Of a DNA stretch of 33,721 bases, positions 1 through 7,851 are shown piece after piece. The notes beneath the pieces are model-generated. The model saw nothing but the letters and a program-made list of their open reading frames with translations. It was not told the DNA's origin and ran no database searches. Each line of letters opens with the position of its first letter. The stretch's first letter is position 1. This DNA comes from an uncultured Bacteroidia bacterium. GTDB taxonomy: Bacteria; Bacteroidota; Bacteroidia; Bacteroidales; Prolixibacteraceae. Where the stretch lies: NCBI GenBank assembly GCA_903850335.1, contig CAINLJ010000097.1:1-33721 (forward strand), read 5' to 3'. Made by a program: the position numbers and the translations under genes.

Positions 1-99
<99 letters not shown>

Positions 100-108
100 T
101 TAAACCAA

Positions 109-141
109 CCCCGGATTCTTTAATGAGTCCGGGGTTTTTTT
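109..141 (+). terminator. Rho-independent terminator of the rRNA operon
   Basis: A perfect 7-bp stem, CCCCGGA (109-115) pairing with TCCGGGG (128-134), encloses a 12-nt loop and is followed by seven T residues. It lies ~10 nt after the 5S 3' end. It also lies just beyond the stop codon of the convergent GH16-like gene. Confidence 0.9.
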
Positions 142-144
142 ATT

Positions 145-951
145 TTAATACTTCTGAAACTTGCTGATAATTACCTCAACAGACGTATTATTACTTGGAG
201 CATTCCCCTTAAAAAGCCATAAGTTTATGTGTACCGGCTCAGCACTCTGAGGAATCAAAGAAGTAGGCGACGCAACAGGAGCAAAATTTTGTGTCGCTAT
301 AACATTCGTGTCATCAGTCCTCCACCCATTTAAAGACTGAAAGAAAATACCTGTAGATGACCAGGAAAAGCGATGTGTCGTATAAGTACCGGTAAGCGAT
401 ATAGCATAAGGAAAAGTAGAATAGGCATATCCTGTCTGGGCAGGCCAGACAGTGAAATTACCCATCTTATTATTTTTATTCCCCCATTTTGAAAATTCAA
501 TGTCAATCTCATTCGTGCCATCAGGCCCAATACTGGCAGTGGGATAATTAAATAATCCCACAACAACATTCTTATCCAGCAGATCAATCCGCCCTTCTAC
601 AAACCATTCATATTTTCCGAATCCTAAGTTTGTTGTAGTCCAAACCTCAGCACATTCCCACTTCTTTGTCGTTGACGAATACTTAATTTGTAAGTGAAGT
701 TTGCCAAGAGCATCAACGAAGACATTATTCGCATTCCAGTTATTTGGCCCGGGACCCATTCCGTTTCCTGACTTTACATACCAGGTGTACCCCGAAAATG
801 TTATAGTCTTAAGTGTGGCACCTACCAAAGGTCCCGATTTCAAAACATTGTTATCGGAATTTTGATCTCCGGAAATTTCATTCTTACTGCAGCTGATTAG
901 TGGTAAGGTCAAGACAAAACAGAATAGACTACCTAAAAGATAATTTTTCAT
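145..951 (-). CDS. GH16-like glycoside hydrolase, lipoprotein
   Basis: Likely a surface or periplasmic beta-glucan or galactan-type hydrolase of family GH16; the substrate cannot be read from the sequence. I chose the ATG at 951 because it directly opens a lipoprotein signal (MKNYLLGS..., lipobox LISC, then SKNE). An in-frame ATG at 987 would add 12 residues before it. Numbered from that upstream ATG, the hallmark motif NEIDIEF puts the two catalytic Glu at E160 and E164 with D162 between, the EXDXE arrangement of GH16. Tryptophans before and after the motif fit a beta-jelly-roll glycan cleft. The length (~268 aa) suits a single GH16 domain with no extra binding module. The gene ends beside the rRNA terminator. 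It points the same way as the carbohydrate genes at 1739-7631 but is separated from them by a plus-strand methyltransferase gene, so it is probably its own transcript. Confidence 0.8.
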   Translation of the reverse strand: MKNYLLGSLFCFVLTLPLISCSKNEISGDQNSDNNVLKSGPLVGATLKTITFSGYTWYVKSGNGMGPGPNNWNANNVFVDALGKLHLQIKYSSTTKKWECAEVWTTTNLGFGKYEWFVEGRIDLLDKNVVVGLFNYPTASIGPDGTNEIDIEFSKWGNKNNKMGNFTVWPAQTGYAYSTFPYAISLTGTYTTHRFSWSSTGIFFQSLNGWRTDDTNVIATQNFAPVASPTSLIPQSAEPVHINLWLFKGNAPSNNTSVEVIISKFQKY

Positions 952-1106
952 TGTCCAATATTTTAGAATGGTTTTGGAATAATTCATGCGGAAATTACAA
1001 ATAATTCAATGCATTTTCAAGATTCTTAAAAATTTGTTTTTATAATCCATAACTTTATATACTCTTTAAAATGGATGAACCCCTCTTCACGAAATAGGGA
1101 GTATAT

Positions 1107-1114
1107 TACATTTG
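1107..1114 (+). promoter_or_regulatory. Bacteroidota-type -7 element, TACATTTG
   Basis: TACATTTG matches the Bacteroidota -7 consensus TAnnTTTG exactly and lies 46 nt before the ATG of the methyltransferase gene. No TTTG-like -33 element is visible at the usual ~19-nt spacing, so the call rests on the -7 box and its position. Confidence 0.4.
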
Positions 1115-1160
1115 AGGAACAGCTAAAGTATACAATGAGTAACAATTTAAGAGAATAGTT

Positions 1161-1769
1161 ATGCTTGGATTTATTGGCAATCAATTTAGAAAACCTTCCG
1201 GATTAGTAGGAAGAGTCGTTTCCAGAATAATGGTAAAGGGAAATAGTCACGAATACGATCGGTTAATTCCTGAACTCGATATTAAAAAGAACGACAGGTT
1301 ACTCGAGATAGGATATGGACATGGAATGGGAGTAGAACGAATAGCATCATATTATGATTGTAATGTATCCGGGATAGATTTTTCGGAATTGATGTTCAGG
1401 GAGGCCTCGAAAAGAAATCGGAAACATATCCAAAATAAAAGGGTTGAGCTCTATTTTGGCAACTTTCTAACATCTGAATTAGCTCAAAACCAATATGATA
1501 AGGTTTTTTGTTTGAACGTTATCTATTTCTGGGATGAGTTGGACAAACCATTTTCCAGGATAAAATCAATACTTAAGGATGGTGGTTTACTGTGTATGTA
1601 TATGGCCCATCGTGATCTTCTTAATAAGGTCAAATTTACTAAGGATGGAATTTTTAATAAATATGATATTGCTGAAGTTGTTGATAAATTAAGATTTGCC
1701 GGGTTTAAAGAGATAAGTTACAATTTAGAGAATAGTGGTTACATCATTAAATGCAGAAGATCCTTATAA
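1161..1769 (+). CDS. Class I SAM-dependent methyltransferase
   Basis: A 202-aa cytoplasmic protein with a Rossmann-fold methyltransferase core. Motif I is clear at residues ~47-57 (LLEIGYGHGMG), followed by an acidic strand (GIDFSELM, ~76-83) that would bind the ribose of S-adenosylmethionine, and a post-motif segment around 113-123 (YDKVFCLNVIYFW). The ~45-residue N-terminal lead is basic and resembles UbiE/Coq5-like small-molecule methyltransferases, but the substrate is unknown. There is no signal peptide or membrane segment. It is the only plus-strand gene within the carbohydrate block. Its last 31 bases overlap the 3' end of the convergent metallohydrolase gene. A TACATTTG element ~46 nt upstream is a plausible promoter. 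Confidence 0.8.
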   Translation: MLGFIGNQFRKPSGLVGRVVSRIMVKGNSHEYDRLIPELDIKKNDRLLEIGYGHGMGVERIASYYDCNVSGIDFSELMFREASKRNRKHIQNKRVELYFGNFLTSELAQNQYDKVFCLNVIYFWDELDKPFSRIKSILKDGGLLCMYMAHRDLLNKVKFTKDGIFNKYDIAEVVDKLRFAGFKEISYNLENSGYIIKCRRSL

Positions 1770-3376
1770 AATTCCCGGGCATTTTCCAGTCTTTGGAGAA
1801 TTCCTTCATCAGGAATTTGTTTGGCTTTTTCTTCTTTCTCCGTTTTTTCAATCGCATCTTCCTGTTTTTTAATTATAGCCGGAGCCCTTTTGCTGTTCCA
1901 GGTTGGTTGATTGTCTACAATAAAATAAATTGGTGTCGTATGAGCAACTGCATTATTCTCGCAAAATACAGCTGCTGTCAGCCATTGACTATGTAAAAGC
2001 AGATGATCCAGAGAAACTTCAATAGAATCCTTCCTATCTGTATTAATTTGTTCTTTGACAACTCCATCACTATTGTAAACAACAATCTTGCTGATAACAC
2101 CGATCGAAGAATCTGATATAGCTTTCACCTTTAATTTGCTCACGGAGCCTTTCGGTTTACTAATCTCTGAACCCGGAAGTTGTCCGTCTGCATCCAAAAA
2201 CAGAGCCGGGCCATTTGAAACAAAAGTACGACCATTTTTCAAACCGTTAAACCATACGCTGGGAGAGAAATTTTTTCCAATATAAACAAAAGTCCGTACC
2301 TCGCCCATTGTCGATCCCCACGGAATATCGCTTCCTGCTGCAGCGGTTAGCCTGAAACCAAGATCAAGATAATCATAATAATCCAGTGTATTGATCCGTG
2401 CGAACTGAAGCAATTCGACAAAATCAATTTCACCTGTAGTAACATACCATGGGAAACCTCTTGGCAAATCACAGCCATTCCAAGAAAAATGAGCAAAACC
2501 AACCAGGGCACCTTCCTCCTGATGAAGCTTTTTAAAAACCAGATCATAGTAATTGTAATCCGCCTCACGAACAAGATGGTTTATGTTCAGGCCAATGATA
2601 TGTCCGAATTCACTTCGCGGATCTTCCTGGCCCGATGCAAGACAAATGTTTCCCCTGCAAATCCGGAACTTCTCACCAAACCCCTCCTGCTTAAAATCAT
2701 TGTTCGCATCCGAATGATGTCCCATCTCGAGGACATTTATCATGTGAACGTCCTCCGCAGTAGCATATTCAAGCAAAAATTCCCTGAATTCCGGCTTGTT
2801 TGTCGGATGATGAACATGTACATCACCCGAATACCAGCCCCGGCCGGGAAGATTTATCCACCGCCTCATAGTATAGGTTTTTGTGATGTCATTGTCTTTT
2901 TCGGATAGGATAAAATCTTCATGAACAGGTATATACTCATTTCCATGTTCTATTGAAAGGTGCCACTTGCCCGGAGATAAACGGATATTAAAATCACCCG
3001 ATACCTGGTACATGACCGGGTCATTCCAGAAAGGAACAGACGACAGGGCCCCATAAACGAAACTCCTGTCATTGTTATTTCCTGATCCATTGGTTTTTCG
3101 CACCGGACCAGTCCAGTTTCTATCCTTACTAAATTCAATCCCCCTGTAAAAGTCGGATGTTTTGGAAATCGCCCCGGTTACCGAATTCAGCATGGGGGTA
3201 TGAATGGTGCTGTCCTGGAGATTGGTGAGGCAAATCATGGCCGGTGTAATCTTACCCGTGGAGGCATCCTTGATCTGAAAATTTACATTGAGTCCACTTT
3301 CCTGTGAATTTTGGCCTGTAATATAATTTCCTGAAAAAGATATAATAAGGAAGATGCAAATAACGATCCTGTTCAT
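1739..3376 (-). CDS. CehA/McbA-family (PHP-like) metallohydrolase, secreted
   Basis: A 545-aa protein with an N-terminal signal peptide (~1-21). Residues ~30-170 look like a beta-rich accessory region. The metal-dependent hydrolase core starts near 181 with SGDVHVHHP, giving metal ligands D185, H187 and H189. It continues with MGHHSD (219-223), GQEDPRSEFGH (249-259), a conserved GFAHFSWNG (293-301) and AAGSDIPWG (346-354). These motifs fit the CehA/McbA branch of PHP-type phosphoesterase-like enzymes, whose characterised members include carbaryl hydrolase; most members have no known substrate. The C-terminus (~500-540) is charged and rich in Lys and Glu, probably helical. The gene lies 59 bp after the GH130-type gene and is probably co-transcribed with it, suggesting action on a glycan or its substituents. 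That role is inference. Confidence 0.75.
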   Translation of the reverse strand: MNRIVICIFLIISFSGNYITGQNSQESGLNVNFQIKDASTGKITPAMICLTNLQDSTIHTPMLNSVTGAISKTSDFYRGIEFSKDRNWTGPVRKTNGSGNNNDRSFVYGALSSVPFWNDPVMYQVSGDFNIRLSPGKWHLSIEHGNEYIPVHEDFILSEKDNDITKTYTMRRWINLPGRGWYSGDVHVHHPTNKPEFREFLLEYATAEDVHMINVLEMGHHSDANNDFKQEGFGEKFRICRGNICLASGQEDPRSEFGHIIGLNINHLVREADYNYYDLVFKKLHQEEGALVGFAHFSWNGCDLPRGFPWYVTTGEIDFVELLQFARINTLDYYDYLDLGFRLTAAAGSDIPWGSTMGEVRTFVYIGKNFSPSVWFNGLKNGRTFVSNGPALFLDADGQLPGSEISKPKGSVSKLKVKAISDSSIGVISKIVVYNSDGVVKEQINTDRKDSIEVSLDHLLLHSQWLTAAVFCENNAVAHTTPIYFIVDNQPTWNSKRAPAIIKKQEDAIEKTEKEEKAKQIPDEGILQRLENAREFYKDLLHLMM

Positions 3377-3435
3377 TATCTATTGTAATTAAGTTCCGGC
3401 TTTAAATTTTGCCTGTCAAAAATAATATTTCAAAA

Positions 3436-4533
3436 TTACTTTCCTTCCGAAACAGCCAGTCCGACAAATGAATCGGCGGTTCCATAATACAGAAACCACT
3501 TTTTCTTAAAATACACCAATCCTTCAGAGAATGTATCACCGGATTTATACTGTCCTGTAATTTCATGTGGAAGGGTAGGTTTTAAGATGCAGGTATCCCT
3601 TCTGCCGGCAAGCACCCAGGGCTCATCACTTTTAAACAAGGCGATAGCCACCGAATACATACCTTTCGGCAAGGCCGGGGTTCCGGTTCCATTTGTTGCA
3701 TTTTTCCCGTTATAAAACAGGAGGATCCCTTTGTCCGTAAGAAGGGCTGGTGGACCACATTCGGTTAGTTCGCTGTCGAAGTAGCCGGGTCGTGGTTGCA
3801 TACTATTTTTTAGCTCACCCTTTTCGTCAAGGAGGGGATACCAGTCGAGTAAATTTTCCGACCAGGCAAGATTGATAAATTGCTCGCCCCAATACATCCA
3901 GAATTTCCCGTTTACACGCGCAGCAATCAGGCGACCACGCTCCATTTTAGTAAGAATGGACCCTGATTTTTACCATTTATTCAGAAATTTTCCATCATAT
4001 GCTATTGCAAAGGCGGGGCCGGTTTTTTTCCAGTGAAAAAGATCGGTGGAATAAGCGACCGAGAGATTAGGAACCTTCATATTCCAGGCCGTAAATGTCA
4101 TGATGTATCTGCCGTCGGGTGACTCTGCAATTCTTGGGTCCTCGCATCCGCCCATTGTGTCATACAGGTTCAATGAATCATTCCCGGGATACAGGACTGG
4201 CTTAGGGAATTTTTTAAAGTGAATCCCATCCTCACTTACAGCAATGCCAATGCGCGAAGTTCTGCCACCAATCATGGCCTTGGGATTATCCTCGCAGCGC
4301 GGGAAAAGATAAACCTTCCCGCCGCGAACAATAGCTGCCGGATTAAAGACATCGGCTTTTTGCCATTGTACAATCATTTTTTTCTCCGGACAGAAAAATA
4401 AAAATGTTGAATCAGGACCGGCTACCGGATTTTCTGCGGGCTTAACAAAAATTCCCAATCCCCAGTCAGGCTGGGCAACTGACTGCATAACTGAGATTAA
4501 CAGGTAAACGGCGAGGATTATTCGTTTTTTCAT
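3436..4533 (-). pseudogene. GH130-type glycosidase/phosphorylase, split by an in-frame TAA
   Basis: One reading frame runs through 4533-3436 and is broken only by a TAA at 3970-3972. The first half (187 aa) has a signal peptide (~1-20), then NPAAIVRGGKVYLFPRCEDN and GGCEDPRIAESPDGRY, typical of the five-bladed GH130 propeller. Eight codons after the stop, the same frame reaches an ATG (3945) and gives 169 aa with WGEQFINLAWS, ECGPPALLTDKGILLFYNGK and DTFSEGLVYFKKKWFLYYGTADS, the C-terminal GH130 signature. The full length without the stop would be 365 residues, normal for the family. GH130 enzymes cleave or phosphorolyse beta-mannosides. Neither half alone would close the propeller. The gene sits 41 bp after the GH29 fusion gene, in the same operon. 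The break could be a real nonsense mutation or a sequence error; no frameshift is involved. Confidence 0.85.
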
Positions 4534-4574
4534 TCGTAAGCTGTTTGATAGATGAATAGAATTTTAGTCAGTAT

Positions 4575-7500
4575 TCAGGGATTTTGTAACGGATGGCTTG
4601 TCAACAGGCCAATACAACGTCCTTTGTTGCCAACAGCGCAATAATAAAGATAATAGGTGTCATTTTCTGCATTATAGACAAGTGAAATCTTATGAGCATA
4701 TTGTTTATCCAGGCCTCCGGGATGGCCACCTGCTTTATATAGAGGTTCAGGATGTGATGTCCAATGGATTAAATCACGAGAGAAAGCCACCATGATGTGG
4801 GCACCTCCTTTTCCAACTCCAAAATAAAACATAACCCAATGATCTCCATCACGGAACACTTTTCCATCCGAACAAAATTTGTCATCAAATTCACCCGGTC
4901 TGACACGAATCACCGGATTCTCCTTATGACGAACCCAGTTCAGGGCATCCTGAGACGTAGCGATTCCAATTTGCTCTATCCAGTCAGGCATATGTTTTGC
5001 ATTGTAAAAATTATAATACCGACCCTCAAATTCAACAAGCCACGGCTGATAGATACAATCTTTTTCCCAATTTCCCGTTTCAGGTTCATGTACAGAAAGA
5101 ATATACTGTTGTTTGGCACGTTTCCACGTCATGCCATCTTCACTTTCAGCAACTCCTTCGTAGCCCGGATCAATCTCATAACTACCCTGTTTGGCATAGC
5201 TGCCGTACAGTGTCAGAAACTTACCATTCAGCTTCTTCAAAATCCTCGGTGCCCTGACATCGTAGGAGGAATATAAGTAGGCACCTATCACGCAGCCCCC
5301 AAAATCGAATTCACCCTGTGGACCAAAACCCATGGCAAGTCTTGGGTTAGTCCATTTCAAAAGATCAGTACTCTCCATGACGAAGCTATTGTAGCCCTGC
5401 CCATTATATCCTATAAAACTCATGAACCAGGTGTCTTCCTTACCAGGAATCTGATAGATTGTCGGGACATCAAAATTTTGGAATTTTTCATATCCCGGGA
5501 TCCGAAAATCAGAAGGGACAACTGATCCGGCAAAATAATGCCAGTTACGATAGGGCGCAGACCACTCATCCAGAGTAGCCTTGTCGATTGTATTATTCCC
5601 AGTGGTTTCCTGATTTGGATTTTTCGTGTCGCAAATTGAAAAATAGTCTTTATCGATTACTGATCGATTTTTGTCTTTTGTTTTCCACTCCAGTTTAATA
5701 ATGTCACCGCCTCCAGCCTGAAAATACTGAACTTCAATTGAGTGCAATCCCTTTGCCAGTGCAATATCCATTGATTTTTCTTCAATGCCATGTAATCCAT
5801 CGTTCGAGAGGATCTTCCCGGATAGAATCATCTTTGACCCGTCATTTGAACTAAGAATGAACTTATAGACGCCGGTTTCAGGAATATTCAGAAGTCCGGT
5901 GAATACAATTCCGTAATCATGATTACGCTTTTTCACAGACAAATCAATAGTTCCTGTAATCCCCGTTTCTAAAGCCTTCAGGGATTTAAAATCCGGCAGC
6001 TCACCCCAGGCTCCTTCAAAATATGAATACCTTAATCCTGATTTACAAGGATGATTATAAGACGATTGAAGAGGTATTTCCCTATAGAATATTTTTTCGG
6101 CTACCCCGCTTACGGCTTTTCCATTCAAAAAACATATCGCCTTAACAAGAAGAGTCGCCTGAGCTTTTACGGTGTTAACTCCATTTGCTGTTGGTGATTT
6201 ATTTGTAGGAATAGAACCATCCGTTGTATAATGAATGATGCAATTCGGAATTTCCGTATGGATAATGAAGGATGCTTTATCGGTAAAGACAGTGTATTCA
6301 GCCTTAATTTCCGGTTCATTGTACACAACAACTTCATCACTTGTTTCCAGGACAATGACGGTTGCATATTTCCCTTTTTCAATTTTTGAAACATTTATTT
6401 TTTGATAATTTCCTGCAGATTCGACATTAAGTTTATGTCCTCTGTTAATCAGCTCATAGGCCATGTCTATTTTGCTTGCCAATCCAGGAATGCGGAGGAT
6501 CCCATCTTCAGGGAAATCAAAAATATGCAGATAAATACGGGTTTTCCCCTCTGTTTTTTTAATTGTGCATCGTCCCCAGCCAGGATTTGTAAATGGGCTT
6601 GCCTGGGTACCATAGATTGCCTCTCCATTTATTTTCATCCATGATCCTATCTCCTTTAACCGTTCAATTGATGGATCAGGAATGAGACCTGCGGAAGTCG
6701 GGCCGACGTTTAGAAGGTAATTTCCACCTTTTGAGGCAATGTCGATAAGGTTACGAACAAGAACTTCTGAACTTTTCCAGTTGTGATCGTTGGCGCCGTA
6801 ACCCCAGGTACCATTCATTGTCATACATGATTCCCAGTTTGTACCCGGGTATCCCATGGCAGGGATAAACTGTTCCGGAGTCTCAAGGTCACCCGCAATC
6901 CCTGCACAAAGCCGGTTATTTACAATTAAATCAGGATGTTCTGCAAGCAAAGGTGCGAACTTAGCTGCACGTTCTTTCGTCATTTCACAGGGTGTATCCC
7001 ACCAGAGTATTTCCGGATTATACGAACTTAGTATTTCTTTAATCTGCGGTACGGATACTTCATCGAGATATTTGTCGAAAGCTCCTTCCTGAGACTTGTC
7101 CCAATGTCCTGAACATGCAGCACCTCCGGCATGATTCCAGTCCTGAGCCTGTGAGTAATACAATCCAAAGTGCATACCTTGTTTTTTACATGCTTCGGCC
7201 AATGACTTCACGATATCTTTTCTATATGGGGTGGCATCCACTACATTAAACGGATCTGCAGATTTAAACATGGCAAAGCCCTCATGATGCTTCGAGGTCA
7301 GGACGATATATTTCATTCCGGCCTCTTTCGCAAGACTTACAATATCATCGGCATTAAATTTCGTCGGATTAAATTTACCTGCAAGTGCCTTATAGTCTGC
7401 TACAGGAATTTTCATATAACACTGGATCCATTCCGTTGTTTCTCCAATTTTGGTTTGATGGTTGTTCCATTCCCCGGCAGGGATGCTATACAACCCCCAG

Positions 7501-7631
7501 TGAATAAACATTCCAAATCTTGCTTCTTTCCACCAATCCATTTTGTCAGACGATTTTGGTGCTGCACATCCACATCCGGGTATTTGAAAAAATAAAAGAA
7601 TCACAAGAAAAAGATAATTCAGATTTTTCAT
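4575..7631 (-). CDS. Multidomain alpha-L-fucosidase: GH29 + chitobiase-like + PA14 + glycosidase-like propeller
   Basis: A 1018-aa exported protein; its N-terminus carries a hydrophobic signal ending in IPGC, so it may be a lipoprotein, though Pro in the lipobox is unusual. Residues ~28-430 are a GH29 fucosidase: WWKEARFGMFIHWGLYS, SKHHEGF (113-119), and EILWWDTP with the predicted nucleophile D212. Around 440-517 lies a chitobiase C-terminal-like domain (IHYTTDGSIPT). About 530-665 is a PA14-type domain (GIVFTGLLNIPETGVYKF, SSNDGSKM), usually carbohydrate-binding. Residues ~680-1015 resemble a five-bladed glycosidase propeller of the GH43/GH117/GH130 kind (DVRAPRILKK, YQPWLVEFEGRYYNFYNA, SDGKVFRDGDHWVMFYFG). 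GH29 enzymes are usually 400-600 aa, so this is a real fusion. It is the first gene of a likely operon with the GH130-type and CehA-type genes, with ~220 bp of divergent upstream DNA. Whether the propeller is catalytic is not known. Confidence 0.85.
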   Translation of the reverse strand: MKNLNYLFLVILLFFQIPGCGCAAPKSSDKMDWWKEARFGMFIHWGLYSIPAGEWNNHQTKIGETTEWIQCYMKIPVADYKALAGKFNPTKFNADDIVSLAKEAGMKYIVLTSKHHEGFAMFKSADPFNVVDATPYRKDIVKSLAEACKKQGMHFGLYYSQAQDWNHAGGAACSGHWDKSQEGAFDKYLDEVSVPQIKEILSSYNPEILWWDTPCEMTKERAAKFAPLLAEHPDLIVNNRLCAGIAGDLETPEQFIPAMGYPGTNWESCMTMNGTWGYGANDHNWKSSEVLVRNLIDIASKGGNYLLNVGPTSAGLIPDPSIERLKEIGSWMKINGEAIYGTQASPFTNPGWGRCTIKKTEGKTRIYLHIFDFPEDGILRIPGLASKIDMAYELINRGHKLNVESAGNYQKINVSKIEKGKYATVIVLETSDEVVVYNEPEIKAEYTVFTDKASFIIHTEIPNCIIHYTTDGSIPTNKSPTANGVNTVKAQATLLVKAICFLNGKAVSGVAEKIFYREIPLQSSYNHPCKSGLRYSYFEGAWGELPDFKSLKALETGITGTIDLSVKKRNHDYGIVFTGLLNIPETGVYKFILSSNDGSKMILSGKILSNDGLHGIEEKSMDIALAKGLHSIEVQYFQAGGGDIIKLEWKTKDKNRSVIDKDYFSICDTKNPNQETTGNNTIDKATLDEWSAPYRNWHYFAGSVVPSDFRIPGYEKFQNFDVPTIYQIPGKEDTWFMSFIGYNGQGYNSFVMESTDLLKWTNPRLAMGFGPQGEFDFGGCVIGAYLYSSYDVRAPRILKKLNGKFLTLYGSYAKQGSYEIDPGYEGVAESEDGMTWKRAKQQYILSVHEPETGNWEKDCIYQPWLVEFEGRYYNFYNAKHMPDWIEQIGIATSQDALNWVRHKENPVIRVRPGEFDDKFCSDGKVFRDGDHWVMFYFGVGKGGAHIMVAFSRDLIHWTSHPEPLYKAGGHPGGLDKQYAHKISLVYNAENDTYYLYYCAVGNKGRCIGLLTSHPLQNP

Positions 7632-7851
7632 TATTCGGGGAGTTGTTTAGTAAGATTTACGTATTACATTTTCTTTGTTAAGACAACACTAAATTAGTAA
7701 TTAACCGGGAATATAGATTTCCTCCTTCTTTAGAGTTAATCCAAATATTGTTAGCTTGTTAAAAAACAGTAAATCTCATTTTTTTCTCTGCACTTTATTG
7801 TTAGTATTGCCGGCTTAACCAGTTATAAAATTACCCAAAGCAATCGTGATC

